Assembly: GCF_005144795.1 (NCBI RefSeq)
Contig: NZ_SWFJ01000011.1
Span: 23,210 to 87,209 of the forward strand
Direction: 5' to 3'
Source of the DNA: Streptococcus mitis
GTDB lineage: Bacteria; Bacillota; Bacilli; Lactobacillales; Streptococcaceae
DNA length: 64,000 nucleotides
Below the pieces are notes generated by a model. It saw only the letters and a program-made list of their open reading frames with translations, was not told the origin of the DNA and did no database searches. Shown in pieces: positions 44,473 to 53,809 of the stretch. Position 1 is the stretch's first letter, and every line of letters begins with the position of its first letter. A program made the position numbers and the translations under genes.

Positions 44473-46095
44473 TTAAGTTAACTTTAATTTGATTCGTAAG
44501 CGATCTGCTTGGGCTTTTCCAATCACCTTATCCAACAAATGGGTACGAAGACTCATGACTCCGTAAACTCCTCCACCCATGGCACCGACAAGGGCTACAT
44601 AAAGAAAGCTCCACAAACGTCCACTTGGTTGGAAAACAAATCCAAGTATCCACTGGATGGCACCTACACCGATGAACATAACAAGCGTTAACAAACTGAT
44701 TAAAATGGTTCGCTTCAAAATCACCTTGCGCTTGACACCTGTTACCGTACAAATATCTCGATACATCAAAATATTAGGAATGATGAGACCGATGGTTGTT
44801 GAAATCAAAGGCCCGTAACTGTGGAAGAGAGCAATCGTTGGAAGTTGCAAGACCAGCTTGGCAATGGAACCATAGATAAAATAGAGAACTGCCTTGCGGT
44901 TGCGGAACATGGCTTGAAGCATTGGAGACAAGACCATGTACAAGCCTAAAATAGTAGACTGCAAAACTGCAAAAACAAACAAGCTCATGGCCAAACTATC
45001 TGGCTTGCCATAGAAGACAGTATAGAGAGGTTCTCCTACCATGACCACTCCAACCGTTGCTGGTAGCAAGAATAGGAAAAGCATAGTGATGCTGTCCTGA
45101 ACTAGACGAGAAGCCGCCTTCAAGTCCCCCTTTATATAGTTTTCAGTCAAAAGTGGCAAGCCGACACTCCCAATCGAAACCCCAACAGAAATCAAAATCA
45201 TAGTGATTTTATTAGGATTGGCAGAGAAATAAGAAAACATGACAATTAAGTCTTCATTACTATAGTTGGTAAACCACTTCATGCTATTGATAAAGGTATT
45301 TTGGTCCAAGATTTGGAAAAGCTGGATAGCCGAACCAGTCAAGATAAAAGGAATAGCTTCCTTAATCGTATCCATTAACAGGTGTTTGCTATCAATCTTA
45401 TCTCGTGTTTCAAAGACTTTTTGAAGCATTCCTTCTTTATAGAGGAAATAAAGCAAGACAGCAAAGCTAGCTACCATTCCCACAAAGGCCGCAAAGGTAG
45501 ACTGGGTGACTGCTGCTAGATAGTCTCCCGAACCAAGCTTCATAATGATAAAGGTTGCTAGAAGCATCCAGATAACCCGAATGACCTGCTCAGCGATTTG
45601 GCTCATGGCATAAGGTTTCAGGTTATTCATCCCTTGGAAGAAACCTCGAATCACACTCATCGATGGGAAAATCAAGACCGCCCAAGCCAAGCTCTGCATG
45701 ATTGGGATTAAGTCTTTGCCCACGCCAGATAAGTCTGCTAGCCAAGGAGCAAAGACATACAAGATTAAAGCAAAAACCAAACCTAGTCCTATCATAAAGC
45801 CTAAAAAGCTCCGAATCAGGGCAAAGCTATGCTCCTCTTCTCGCATGGTATTGTACTTGGCAACTTGCTTGGCAACCGCAACTGGAATCCCTGCTGTTGA
45901 AATCAGCAAGAACCAGGCATAGATATTATAGCCCATAGTAAAAAGACCATTTGCTGTAGCCGCATAAGACCCCATCCAGATATACCAAGGGATGATATAA
46001 ATGGCACCGAGTAGACGACTGATAAAGTTACTAGCCGTTAGCCAAGCAGTCCCCCGTAACATCTGGGCCTGCTGGTGATTGTTTTCGTTAGACAT
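44473..46095 (-). CDS. MATE/MVF-type polysaccharide transporter, probable lipid II flippase (MurJ/YtgP-type)
   Basis: A 540-residue membrane protein with about 14 helices. The start region QMLRGTAWLTASNFISRLLG, with arginine in the first helix, and VIRGFFQGMNNLKPYAMSQI (about 144-163) are typical of the SpoVB/YtgP group of the MOP superfamily. Streptococcal YtgP homologues can serve as MurJ, moving lipid II to the outside; assigning that here is inference. It is divergent from murE, 105 bp apart, consistent with a wall role. Confidence 0.85.
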   Translation of the reverse strand: MSNENNHQQAQMLRGTAWLTASNFISRLLGAIYIIPWYIWMGSYAATANGLFTMGYNIYAWFLLISTAGIPVAVAKQVAKYNTMREEEHSFALIRSFLGFMIGLGLVFALILYVFAPWLADLSGVGKDLIPIMQSLAWAVLIFPSMSVIRGFFQGMNNLKPYAMSQIAEQVIRVIWMLLATFIIMKLGSGDYLAAVTQSTFAAFVGMVASFAVLLYFLYKEGMLQKVFETRDKIDSKHLLMDTIKEAIPFILTGSAIQLFQILDQNTFINSMKWFTNYSNEDLIVMFSYFSANPNKITMILISVGVSIGSVGLPLLTENYIKGDLKAASRLVQDSITMLFLFLLPATVGVVMVGEPLYTVFYGKPDSLAMSLFVFAVLQSTILGLYMVLSPMLQAMFRNRKAVLYFIYGSIAKLVLQLPTIALFHSYGPLISTTIGLIIPNILMYRDICTVTGVKRKVILKRTILISLLTLVMFIGVGAIQWILGFVFQPSGRLWSFLYVALVGAMGGGVYGVMSLRTHLLDKVIGKAQADRLRIKLKLT

Positions 46096-46164
46096 AGATT
46101 CCTCATTTAATTTTAATAGCTAGGAAAAATTCCTCATCTTCCATTATAAACTTTTCCTTGTTAC

Positions 46165-46193
46165 TTGTAAATTTACGACTTTCGGTTTACAAT
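46165..46193 (+). promoter_or_regulatory. murE promoter, start predicted at the ATG
   Basis: TTGTAA (46165-46170), 17 bp, TACAAT (46188-46193). The ATG is at 46201, 8 nt past the last -10 base, so initiation should fall on or one base before the A of the start codon. Confidence 0.6.
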
Positions 46194-46200
46194 AGAAAGT

Positions 46201-47646
46201 ATGATTAAGATTGAAACCGTATTAGATATTTTAAAGAAAGATGATCTCTTCCGTGAGATTATCGACCAAGGACATTATCACTACAACTACAGCCATGTCA
46301 TATTTGACACCATATGCTATGACAGCCGCAAGGCCAAAGAGAAGAGCCTCTTTTTCGTTAAAGGTGCTGCCTTTAAGAAGGAATTTCTGATTTCTGCCAT
46401 CTCTCAAGGCCTCGGTTGGTATGTGGCTGAAAAAGACTATGAGGTTGGTATTCCTGCTATCATCGTCAGTGATATCAAGAAAGCCATGAGTTTGGTAGCT
46501 ATGGAATTTTATCGCAATCCACAGAAAAAACTCAAACTCCTTGCCTTTACTGGTACTAAGGGTAAAACAACAGCAGCCTACTTCGCCTATAACATTTTAT
46601 CTCAAGGGCATCGACCTGCTATGCTTTCGACCATGAATACAACTCTAGATGGCAAGACTTTCTTTAAGTCTGCATTAACAACCCCTGAGAGTATTGACCT
46701 CTTTGATATGATGAATCAAGCTGTGCAAAATGGCCGTACTCACCTCATCATGGAAGTATCCAGTCAGGCCTATCTGGTCAAACGTGTCTATGGTCTCACC
46801 TTTGATGTGGGAGTTTTCCTCAATATCAGCCCCGACCATATCGGCCCGATTGAACACCCTAGCTTTGAAGACTACTTCTACCACAAGCGTCTCTTGATGA
46901 AAAATAGCCGAGCAGTCATCATTAACAGTGACATGAACCACTTCTCTGTACTAAAAGAACAGGTGGAAAATCAAGACCATGATTTCTACGGTAGCCAGTC
47001 TGATAACCAAATCGAGAATTCCAAAGCCTTTAGCTTTTCAGCTACGGGTAAACTCGCTGGAGATTATGATATTCAACTCATTGGCCACTTTAACCAAGAA
47101 AATGCCGTTGCTGCTGGACTTGCTTGCCTCCGTCTCGGAGCTAGTCTTGAGGACATCAAAAAAGGAATCGCTGCAACCCGTGTTCCTGGTCGTATGGAAG
47201 TCCTCACTCAGAAAAACGGAGCCAAGGTTTTCATCGACTATGCCCACAATGGGGATAGTCTGAAAAAACTCATCAATGTGGTTGAAACTCATCAAACTGG
47301 AAAGATTGCTCTGGTCTTAGGTTCGACAGGAAATAAGGGAGAAAGTCGTCGTAAGGACTTTGGACTTCTCCTCAATCAACACCCTGAGATTCAAGTCTTT
47401 TTGACTGCTGATGACCCTAACTATGAAGACCCAATGGCCATTGCAGATGAAATTAGTAGCTACATCAATCATCCTGTTGAAAAAATTGCGGATCGCCAAG
47501 AAGCCATCAAGGCAGCTATGGCTATCACAAATCACGAATTAGATGCAGTTATTATCGCCGGTAAGGGAGCCGATTGCTACCAAATCGTCCAAGGCAAGAA
47601 AGAAGCCTATTCTGGAGATGCAGCCGTCGCAGAAAATTATTTATAA
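46201..47646 (+). CDS. murE: UDP-MurNAc-L-Ala-D-Glu--L-lysine ligase
   Basis: A 481-residue Mur ligase adding L-lysine as third residue of the stem peptide. ATP loop [15 protein letters not shown] is at about residue 116. [22 protein letters not shown] binds the UDP-sugar, [13 protein letters not shown] and the HNGDSL block follow. The amino acid selector reads [10 protein letters not shown] (about 401), the DDPN form of lysine-adding enzymes, where diaminopimelate enzymes have DNPR. This agrees with a streptococcal wall. It has no room for a normal ribosome site if the promoter is right. Confidence 0.97.
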   Translation: MIKIETVLDILKKDDLFREIIDQGHYHYNYSHVIFDTICYDSRKAKEKSLFFVKGAAFKKEFLISAISQGLGWYVAEKDYEVGIPAIIVSDIKKAMSLVAMEFYRNPQKKLKLLAFTGTKGKTTAAYFAYNILSQGHRPAMLSTMNTTLDGKTFFKSALTTPESIDLFDMMNQAVQNGRTHLIMEVSSQAYLVKRVYGLTFDVGVFLNISPDHIGPIEHPSFEDYFYHKRLLMKNSRAVIINSDMNHFSVLKEQVENQDHDFYGSQSDNQIENSKAFSFSATGKLAGDYDIQLIGHFNQENAVAAGLACLRLGASLEDIKKGIAATRVPGRMEVLTQKNGAKVFIDYAHNGDSLKKLINVVETHQTGKIALVLGSTGNKGESRRKDFGLLLNQHPEIQVFLTADDPNYEDPMAIADEISSYINHPVEKIADRQEAIKAAMAITNHELDAVIIAGKGADCYQIVQGKKEAYSGDAAVAENYL

Positions 47647-47652
47647 GATAGT

Positions 47653-47687
47653 AAAAAAATCAAGGGAAATGAAACCCTTGATTTTTT
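47653..47687 (+). terminator. Terminator of murE
   Basis: A 13-bp perfect stem AAAAAATCAAGGG/CCCTTGATTTTTT with an 8-nt loop lies just after murE and can also serve the converging CsbD-like gene. Confidence 0.85.
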
Positions 47688-47693
47688 CTACCT

Positions 47694-47885
47694 TTATTTA
47701 AAAGCGTTTTTCAAACCTTCAACGGCACCTTCTACAGCACCTTTAGCATCTTCAACTACTTCTTTTGCCTTAGCAACTGTCTTTTCTACAGCGCCTTCTG
47801 CTTCAGTCTTGCTATCTCCAGTAACTTTACCAAATCCTTCTTTGATAGCACCTGTTGCTTGTTCCAATTTGTTTTCAAGTGACAT
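47694..47885 (-). CDS. CsbD-like stress protein
   Basis: A 63-residue, hydrophilic, Ala/Glu/Lys-rich helical protein: [26 protein letters not shown], then repeated Ala/Val/Glu heptads. KxxxxxGxxKExxGKVTGD is the CsbD signature; family members are stress-induced in other bacteria, with unknown action. The frame opens 26 codons further upstream, but AAAGGAG is placed for the ATG at 47885. A palindrome lies near its expected transcription start. Confidence 0.88.
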   Translation of the reverse strand: MSLENKLEQATGAIKEGFGKVTGDSKTEAEGAVEKTVAKAKEVVEDAKGAVEGAVEGLKNAFK

Positions 47886-47912
47886 ATGATTGTCTCCTTT
47901 AGTTTTATTCCG

Positions 47913-47963
47913 ATATGTGTTACCGGTTACATATAGTTTATACCGAATACTAAGGAAAGTCAA
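47913..47963 (-). promoter_or_regulatory. Promoter and palindrome of the CsbD-like gene
   Basis: TTGACT (47958-47963) and either TATAAA (15 bp) or TAAACT (17 bp) as -10. Just downstream, at 47913-47934, a palindrome ATATGTGTTACCGGTTACATAT is centred on ACCGGT (near perfect, with T-T mismatches). It sits at the likely start site, as a repressor operator would. Confidence 0.45.
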
Positions 47964-47986
47964 ACAATGTGCTCAGAAAAAAGAAA

Positions 47987-48637
47987 TCAAGCCAAGTAGA
48001 AAGTTAATCTTTCCTTATCAAAATCGATAGCTAACTCATACTTTCCATCTTGATTTTGAATAATATAACCTAGGACAACTAAACTGTCCACAAAGATGTC
48101 ACGGCGTTTCTGCATAAGCTGGTCTTTTTTGAGAAATTTCAACAAAAAAGTCGTCATATATTTGAGAGCATACTCAGGATTAACATCTCCCAAAATGTCA
48201 TAGAGATCCTGCTGTTTTTCTGTCAAAGGATACTGATGTTTGACCTTGTAGAAATAATTGGACAGGGTCATTTTTGATCTCGCAAAGTCCGTCTTTTCAA
48301 CTAAAATAGCTGCATTGGTTTGATTGCGTAATTCCGTCTCAAAAGTCTGCTCCAATAAGGCTTGATAGATCAGACTATCTTCGCTAACAAAAATCTCTTG
48401 ATCCAGTTCGAGACTATCGAGTGTTTCAAGCATAGGAAGATTGAGGTAATAACGCTTATTTTCCCGACGAATCAAACCAGCCTTTATATACTCTTCCATG
48501 AGTTTATCAACTGCCACATCTGGAAACTTGGCCTTAATTTCCCGTAAAATCACATCCTCATGCTGGTCCAGATAGCGGATTAATTCTCCAAAAAATGGCT
48601 GTCTCGTCAAACGAGATGGATTAAAAATCTGAATCAT
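47987..48637 (-). CDS. DUF1803-family protein
   Basis: A 216-residue cytoplasmic protein that starts MIQIFNPSRLTRQPFFGELI, which I recognise as the streptococcal DUF1803 family. It is mostly helical, with charged segments, no membrane helix and no catalytic motif visible. It overlaps the upstream gene by 17 bp, so translation is coupled. AAAGGAA precedes its ATG. Function unknown. Confidence 0.8.
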   Translation of the reverse strand: MIQIFNPSRLTRQPFFGELIRYLDQHEDVILREIKAKFPDVAVDKLMEEYIKAGLIRRENKRYYLNLPMLETLDSLELDQEIFVSEDSLIYQALLEQTFETELRNQTNAAILVEKTDFARSKMTLSNYFYKVKHQYPLTEKQQDLYDILGDVNPEYALKYMTTFLLKFLKKDQLMQKRRDIFVDSLVVLGYIIQNQDGKYELAIDFDKERLTFYLA

Positions 48638-49133
48638 GAAGATTCCTTTCTTTGCATTCTAACAGAGGCGATGCTGCCAACTGACTAGGATTGGTCCCAG
48701 CTTGGTTTAGAGGAACAGGCAAACCTAGTTCGCTATAATACTCTCTCCAAAAATCACTAATGTCCTGCTTCCCATCACCAAATTTCATGGAAATAGTTTC
48801 AAAAATGGGGAGAATTTCTGCCATGTACTGGGAACAGTAAAAACCTTCTCCATCTGGATAGAAAGAAGCATTGTAGGGTGCTCCTAAATGTTTGCAAGCC
48901 TTTTCCTTCACAGACTGGATATCCATTTCTGGGTAAACATAGAGGTCGTACAAGTGATTGGACTCAAAGAAGTCTGCTGGTTCTTGACAAACAACACCAG
49001 CCTGTCCACTAGCGTGGTAAATCATCCCATCCAAACAAATCGCAACATGGTTATAGTTGCCTGTGGAAGTCTGGATGGCCTGTCCCATGTCAGAATCATC
49101 TCTCACAAAAATCAAATCGCCATTTTCTAACAT
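48621..49133 (-). CDS. YiiX/YebB-like NlpC/P60-family cysteine hydrolase
   Basis: A 170-residue protein with the permuted papain-like layout of the YiiX group. MLENGDLIFVRDDSDMGQAI leads to histidine in NHVAICLDGMIYHASG (about 29) and the catalytic cysteine in GFYCSQYMAEIL (about 103). Such proteins hydrolyse amide or ester bonds of lipid or peptide substrates. No signal peptide is present, so it acts in the cytoplasm. Overlaps the DUF1803 gene. Confidence 0.82.
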   Translation of the reverse strand: MLENGDLIFVRDDSDMGQAIQTSTGNYNHVAICLDGMIYHASGQAGVVCQEPADFFESNHLYDLYVYPEMDIQSVKEKACKHLGAPYNASFYPDGEGFYCSQYMAEILPIFETISMKFGDGKQDISDFWREYYSELGLPVPLNQAGTNPSQLAASPLLECKERNLHDSDF

Positions 49134-49146
49134 GCTTCACTCCTAG

Positions 49147-49170
49147 AAAAAAAGGAGCCGAAACTCCTTT
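49147..49170 (-). terminator. Terminator of ppaC
   Basis: The stem AAAGGAG/CTCCTTT with a 6-nt loop is followed by TTTTTTT on the minus strand. Confidence 0.7.
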
Positions 49171-49219
49171 CGATATAAGGCAAACTAGCCTTTCCTAATT
49201 TGAATTGATACTCAAAATT

Positions 49220-50155
49220 TTAAGCATTAAAGCTTTCAGTCAATTGAGGTACCACTTGTTTCTTACGTGAAACAGCACCAGCTAGGAAAGCGTGGTTATT
49301 TTCAAGTTTGAAGTTAAAAGCCGCTTCGACCTTGTCCATGTTAGCACCAAGTGCTAGGATTTCTGAGTTTGAGTTGACGATGTCTGTAATCATCAAGACA
49401 AAGTCAGAGTAGCCGTTTGCTTCGTTGGCAGCTTGCATTGCAGCTTCAATTTCTGCTTGGCGTTCCAATACTTCAGCGATGTCCACTGTGTTTACTTGGG
49501 CAACACGGACATTATTTCCGTTCAATTCAAATGTCTTAGCATCGATGTCAATCAATTCTTCAGCAGATTTGCTAGCCAAGTTTGTACCAGCTTTCAACAT
49601 AGCCAAACCATATTCTTCCAAGTTTACACCAGCCAATTCAGCCAATTCTGGAGCAATAACTGTATCTATTGGATGTGTTGTTGGTGATTTCAAAAGAAGG
49701 GTATCTGAAATCAAACCTGAAAGCATCAAACCAGCAATCTCTTTAGGAACAGCTACATCATGTTCTTTGAACATACGGTAAACGATTGAAGAAGCTGATC
49801 CAACTGGTTCCAAACGCATGTAAAGTGGGCTTGCAGTTTCAAAGTTAGCTACACGGTGGTGGTCTACAACACCATAAACTTCTACTTCAGCGATATCTGA
49901 TACAGATTGTTGGAATTCATTGTGGTCAGTCAAGATAACTTGCTCTGCACCTTCTGCTTTAGCAGAAGTGATGACACGCGGTGCTTCCACACCAAAATAG
50001 TTCAAGACAAAGGCTGTTTCTTCATTTGGAGTTCCAAGGGCAACAGCTTCCGTATCCAAACCATAAGCTTCTTTTGCAAGGTAGGCAAAGGCTACAGATG
50101 ACCCGATGGCATCTGAGTCTGGATTTTGGTGACCAAATACTAGAATCTTAGACAT
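49220..50155 (-). CDS. ppaC: Manganese-dependent inorganic pyrophosphatase
   Basis: A 311-residue family II pyrophosphatase of the DHH superfamily. Metal ligands lie in [14 protein letters not shown] (about 7-20), DHNEF (about 75) and [14 protein letters not shown] (about 97). The C-terminal substrate motif [10 protein letters not shown] is at about 296. It removes pyrophosphate made by biosynthesis. Own ribosome site (TGAGG) and terminator; single gene. Confidence 0.97.
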   Translation of the reverse strand: MSKILVFGHQNPDSDAIGSSVAFAYLAKEAYGLDTEAVALGTPNEETAFVLNYFGVEAPRVITSAKAEGAEQVILTDHNEFQQSVSDIAEVEVYGVVDHHRVANFETASPLYMRLEPVGSASSIVYRMFKEHDVAVPKEIAGLMLSGLISDTLLLKSPTTHPIDTVIAPELAELAGVNLEEYGLAMLKAGTNLASKSAEELIDIDAKTFELNGNNVRVAQVNTVDIAEVLERQAEIEAAMQAANEANGYSDFVLMITDIVNSNSEILALGANMDKVEAAFNFKLENNHAFLAGAVSRKKQVVPQLTESFNA

Positions 50156-50259
50156 GATAATACCTCATTTTGTTTATTCTCTTTATTGTAGCATTTTTTT
50201 CGCTTTTTGACAAAAGTAAGAGGAGTCAAAGGGCTCCTCACTACTCTTCAAAATAACTG

Positions 50260-50364
50260 ATACTCTTCGAAAATCAAATTTAAACCACGTCAGCTTCGCC
50301 TTGCCGTACTCAAGTACTGCCTACGGCTAGCTTCCTAGTTTTCTCTTTGATTTTCATTGAGTAT
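50260..50364 (+). repeat. BOX element, boxA-boxC form
   Basis: 105 bp: boxA (ATACTCTTCGAAAATCAAAT, then ACCACGTCAGCTTCGCCTTG) joined to boxC (CTACGGCTAGCTTCCTAG to TTTTCATTGAGTAT), with no boxB. Its boxC end encodes the last nine residues and stop of the GIY-YIG gene on the minus strand. Confidence 0.9.
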
Positions 50365-50631
50365 GAGTAAATTTCTATCTTGATTTTCAGATAAAAATTG
50401 CTCCTTCTGCGGTCTCTTCTTACGCTTGAGAAGGGCTTCAGCTGACATGGCTTCTTCCTTACTGGCAAAACCTTGAGCATAGATAAGTTTGACTGGCAAG
50501 CGTGCTCTTGTATATTTGGCTCCCTTCCCACTATTGTGGACAGCGAGGCGTCTCATCACATCAGTCGTATAGCCTGTATAGTAGGATCCGTCACGACACT
50601 CCAGCACGTACATATAAGCCTTATGATCCAT
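50335..50631 (-). CDS. GIY-YIG nuclease-superfamily protein, BOX-encoded C terminus
   Basis: A 98-residue single-domain protein of the UPF0213/YhbQ type. It starts [29 protein letters not shown] (residues 1-29 span the two GIY-YIG strands), then [20 protein letters not shown] and a catalytic-type glutamate region. Function in bacteria is unclear. It overlaps the trmN6-like gene by 11 bp. The end ILNENQREN and the stop are supplied by the adjacent BOX element. Confidence 0.88.
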   Translation of the reverse strand: MDHKAYMYVLECRDGSYYTGYTTDVMRRLAVHNSGKGAKYTRARLPVKLIYAQGFASKEEAMSAEALLKRKKRPQKEQFLSENQDRNLLILNENQREN

Positions 50632-51370
50632 AATAAATCTCTTCGAGTTCCGGCGTATAAGAGCCATCATCATTGTGTACAATGAGAGGTGGCAAGACCT
50701 TAAAACCGCTTATTGAACCATCCTTGATAGCCTCAATCAAGAGCATATTGGCTTCTTTTTCCCTCTTTGGATAAACAAACTGCAGGCGCTTAGGCGCTAG
50801 ATTGTGTCGTTTCAAGCTGTCCAAGATATCCAAGAGTCGATCAGGTCTATGAACCATGGCCAAACGCCCATTGGACTTGAGAATACTCTGAGCACTACGA
50901 CAGATTTCCTGCAAATTGGTCGTGATTTCGTGGCGCGCCAAGAGGTAATGTTCACTCTCGTTCAGGTTGGAATGAGGATCCACCTTGAAATAGGGCGGAT
51001 TACACAAAATCATATCCACCTTACTTCCCTGAATGTAAGCAGGCATATTTTTCAAATCATCACAGATGACCTGCATTTGCTCCTCTAATCCATTTAAACG
51101 GACAGAGCGTTCAGCCATATCCGCCAAACGCTCCTGAATCTCAACAGCCAAAATCTGTGCCTGAGTACGAGTGCTAGCAAATAGCCCCACTGCTCCATTC
51201 CCAGCACAGAAATCCACAATCAATCCCTTCTTAGGAAAACGTGGAAAGCGTGACAAGAGAACACTATCCACCGAATAGCTAAAAACCTCTCTATTTTGAA
51301 TGATTTTAATATCTGTCGAAAAGAGCTGGTTAATGCGCTCTCCTGATTTTAATAATTGTTCTTCTTCCAT
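50621..51370 (-). CDS. tRNA1(Val) (adenine-N6)-methyltransferase-like, TrmN6 family
   Basis: A 249-residue SAM-dependent methyltransferase. [13 protein letters not shown] (about 54) is the SAM loop and CNPPYF (about 126) the N6-adenine motif, as in TrmN6/YfiC/YabB, which modify A37 of tRNA-Val in E. coli; the target here is inferred. N-terminal [20 protein letters not shown] matches the family, fixing the ATG at 51370. That ATG falls where its own promoter should start transcription. The next gene (GIY-YIG) overlaps its 3' end. Confidence 0.88.
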   Translation of the reverse strand: MEEEQLLKSGERINQLFSTDIKIIQNREVFSYSVDSVLLSRFPRFPKKGLIVDFCAGNGAVGLFASTRTQAQILAVEIQERLADMAERSVRLNGLEEQMQVICDDLKNMPAYIQGSKVDMILCNPPYFKVDPHSNLNESEHYLLARHEITTNLQEICRSAQSILKSNGRLAMVHRPDRLLDILDSLKRHNLAPKRLQFVYPKREKEANMLLIEAIKDGSISGFKVLPPLIVHNDDGSYTPELEEIYYGS

Positions 51371-51376
51371 GATCCT

Positions 51377-51405
51377 ATTATAGCAAATTTATATTAATAT
51401 TACAA
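51377..51405 (-). promoter_or_regulatory. trmN6-like gene promoter, leaderless
   Basis: TTGTAA (51400-51405), 17 bp, TATAAT (51377-51382), with TGC just before the -10 (extended -10). The A of the ATG (51370) is 7 nt past the -10, the normal start distance, so the mRNA would begin at AUG. Confidence 0.7.
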
Positions 51406-51422
51406 AAGATATAGTTTTCTAA

Positions 51423-51785
51423 CTAGTGCTTCTGATTCTTCAAATGTTGAAGGGCTTCCTTGGTCCAAATTGGCATCATTCGTTTGAGAGGAGCAAAGCC
51501 ATAGTTAAAGCGGTCGCTTGAAAAACGTCTCCGTCTAGGAAACTGGTGCTTTTCTTCCTCCAAAGTACGGATAGAAAGACTGGCTTTCCCTGTAAATTCA
51601 TCTAAATCCACTACCTGAACCAGAACCTCTTCATCGACTTTCAAGGCTTCATGAATATTTTCAATAAAGCCTGTCCGAATCTCTGAAATGTGAATCAGCC
51701 CCGTATCACCCGTCTCTAGCTCAACAAAGGCACCGTAGGGCTGAATCCCTGTAATACGCCCCTTTAGCTTATCACCGATTTTCAT
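51423..51785 (-). CDS. S1-domain RNA-binding protein (CvfD/YugI-like)
   Basis: A 120-residue protein. The S1 domain covers about 1-75: MKIGDKLKGRITGIQPYGAF, TGLIHISEIRTGF and VQVVDLDEFTGKASLSIR. A basic tail (FPRRRRFSSDRFNYGF) follows. It starts one nt after the stop of the HAD-cyclophilin gene, so it is co-translated. From memory, the pneumococcal gene at this place is CvfD, a post-transcriptional regulator. ATG at 51785 is preferred over an upstream one inside the previous gene. Confidence 0.88.
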   Translation of the reverse strand: MKIGDKLKGRITGIQPYGAFVELETGDTGLIHISEIRTGFIENIHEALKVDEEVLVQVVDLDEFTGKASLSIRTLEEEKHQFPRRRRFSSDRFNYGFAPLKRMMPIWTKEALQHLKNQKH

Positions 51786-51786
51786 C

Positions 51787-53187
51787 TTAGTCCTCAATTT
51801 CAATAGTTTCAATCACAACATCTTCAACTGGCTTGTCCATAGCTCCTGTTTCAACAGCAGCAATTTCATCCAAGACAGCGTAAGAAGCTTCATCAGCTAG
51901 CTGACCAAAAACCGTGTGACGACGGTCTAGGTGAGGTGTCCCACCTTGGTTAGCATAGATTTCCGCAATCGGTTCTGGCCAACCACCACGAGCAATTTCT
52001 TTCTTAGAATATGGCAAATGTTGATTTTGCACGATAAAGAACTGGCTGCCGTTGGTATTTGGACCAGCATTGGCCATGGAAAGGGCACCACGGATATTGT
52101 AAAGTTCTTCTGAGAACTCATCCTCAAAAGATTCGCCGTAGATTGACTCGCCACCCATACCAGTTCCAGTTGGGTCTCCACCTTGAATCATAAAGTCCTT
52201 GATAATACGGTGGAAAATGACACCATCATAGTAGGCATCTTTAGAAAGAGCTACAAAGTTAGCCACTGTTTTAGGAGCATGCTCTGGGAAGAGCTTGATA
52301 CGCAAGTCTCCGTGATTGGTCTTAATAGTCGCAAGAGGGCCTTCTACTGTTTCAATGTCTACTTGTGGGAAATGCAATTCTTTTTCTACCATACCAAATC
52401 CTTCTAAGGCATCAAAAATGCCATCTTCTTCTAGTATTTTTGTTATATAATCTGCTTTTTCTTTGATTTTTTCATGAGAAATTCCCATTGCGACGCTGAT
52501 TCCAGCGTAATCAAAGAGTTCCAAGTCGTTGAGCCCATCTCCAAAGACCATAACGTTCTCTGGTTTCAAGCCTAGATGTTCCACAACCTGTTCCACACCT
52601 GTCGCCTTAGAGCCTGAAATCGGCACAATGTCAGACGAATGCTCATGCCAACGAACCATGCGAAGTTTGTCTGAGAGACTGTCAGGCAAGCGTAAATCAT
52701 CCCCTTTATCTTCAAAAGTCCACATCTGATAGATGTCTTCTTTTTCATGGAAATCTGGATCCACATCCAAATCGGGATAAATTGGATTGATAGCCTCACT
52801 CATCATATCGGTGCGAGTCGACAACTTGGCATCATGACTCCCAACCAAACCATACTCGATTTCCTCTTGCTTGGCCCAAGAGATATACTCCTCAACATCT
52901 GACTTATCAATCTGATGTTGATAAATAACCTGACCTTTTTTATCTTCGATATAAGCTCCATTTAAGGTCACAAAAAAGTCAGGCTTGAGTTCACGAATCT
53001 CTGGTACAACACCAAAAATCCCCCGTCCAGAAGCAATACCCGTCAAAATTCCTTTCTCACGTAATTGCTTAAAAACAGTTGGGATTGAAGACGGAATAAA
53101 ACCAGTCTTGGAATTTCGCAAGGTATCATCAATATCAAAAAAGACAATCTTGATTTTCTTTGCCTTGTATCTTAATTTCGCATCCAT
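51787..53187 (-). CDS. HAD phosphatase fused to cyclophilin-type prolyl isomerase
   Basis: A 466-residue two-domain protein. Residues about 12-265 are a Cof-type HAD hydrolase with the DxD nucleophile in FFDIDDTLRNSKTG (about 16) and FGDGLNDLELFDYAG (about 217). Residues about 280-466 are a cyclophilin: FHRIIKDFMIQGGDPTGTGM (about 326) and MANAGPNTNGSQFFI (about 372) carry the catalytic Arg and substrate site. No signal peptide, so both act in the cytoplasm. The fusion is, to my knowledge, usual in streptococci; substrates are unknown. Confidence 0.92.
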   Translation of the reverse strand: MDAKLRYKAKKIKIVFFDIDDTLRNSKTGFIPSSIPTVFKQLREKGILTGIASGRGIFGVVPEIRELKPDFFVTLNGAYIEDKKGQVIYQHQIDKSDVEEYISWAKQEEIEYGLVGSHDAKLSTRTDMMSEAINPIYPDLDVDPDFHEKEDIYQMWTFEDKGDDLRLPDSLSDKLRMVRWHEHSSDIVPISGSKATGVEQVVEHLGLKPENVMVFGDGLNDLELFDYAGISVAMGISHEKIKEKADYITKILEEDGIFDALEGFGMVEKELHFPQVDIETVEGPLATIKTNHGDLRIKLFPEHAPKTVANFVALSKDAYYDGVIFHRIIKDFMIQGGDPTGTGMGGESIYGESFEDEFSEELYNIRGALSMANAGPNTNGSQFFIVQNQHLPYSKKEIARGGWPEPIAEIYANQGGTPHLDRRHTVFGQLADEASYAVLDEIAAVETGAMDKPVEDVVIETIEIED

Positions 53188-53275
53188 CTCACTACCTCTT
53201 TCAATCTAACTCTTTCCATTATACCATAAAGTAGGCAAATCCCCTATGTTCAAAAAATTTCCAGTTTTTATTGTA

Positions 53276-53380
53276 ATACTCTTCGAAAATCAAATTCAAA
53301 CCACGTCAACGTCGCCTTACCGTACTCAAGTACAGCCTGCGGCTAGTTTCCTAGTTTGCTCTTTGATTTTCATTGAGTAT
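53276..53380 (+). repeat. BOX element, boxA-boxC form
   Basis: 105 bp, the same layout as at 50260-50364, differing at a few bases (ACGTCAACGTCGCCTTACCG core). It lies in the 350-bp gap between the HAD-cyclophilin gene and rpsR. Apart from a terminator the remainder of that gap shows no gene I would accept. Confidence 0.92.
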
Positions 53381-53511
53381 AAGTCCTTTTATGAGAAAAG
53401 AAACATGTTTATGAAAAAGCTCCATCATGCTCTTAATGTGTTCTCTTGTTTTCAAACTCACGAAAAAGAGAGCCACCAGCCCCAACTCGCTCTCCCATTT
53501 CAAGGATCGTG

Positions 53512-53536
53512 AAAAAAAGACCCGTCAGGGTCTTTT
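53512..53536 (-). terminator. Terminator of the rpsF-ssb-rpsR operon
   Basis: The stem AAAAGACCC/GGGTCTTTT with a 4-nt loop and T-run follows the rpsR stop. Confidence 0.85.
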
Positions 53537-53538
53537 CT

Positions 53539-53778
53539 TTAATCTTCATTTACGAAAGGCATCAAAGCCATTACGCGAGCGCGTTTGATAGCTGTTGTTA
53601 CTTTACGTTGGTTTTTAGCTGAAGTTCCAGTTACACGACGAGGAAGGATTTTCCCACGTTCTGAAACGAAACGGCTAAGAAGCTCAGTATCTTTGTAATC
53701 AACATATTCAATTTTGTTTGCTGCGATGTAATCAACTTTTTTACGGCGTTTGAATCCGCCACGACGTTGTTGAGCCAT
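53539..53778 (-). CDS. rpsR: 30S ribosomal protein S18
   Basis: A 79-residue basic protein of the 30S platform, paired with S6. [20 protein letters not shown] and [20 protein letters not shown] are the S18 signature; the latter binds 16S rRNA. Third gene of rpsF-ssb-rpsR, the standard Firmicute order. It lacks the four-cysteine zinc form found in some bacteria. Confidence 0.98.
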   Translation of the reverse strand: MAQQRRGGFKRRKKVDYIAANKIEYVDYKDTELLSRFVSERGKILPRRVTGTSAKNQRKVTTAIKRARVMALMPFVNED

Positions 53779-53809
53779 GTTTTTTCTCCTTTATATTTTT
53801 AGTTGTCCA

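Noticed and set aside
53405..53512. 35-codon plus-strand frame between a BOX element and the rpsR terminator
   Set aside because: It has only a weak ribosome site, runs into the terminator, and shows no recognisable family. It might be the leftover of a gene, but the support is too thin to annotate.
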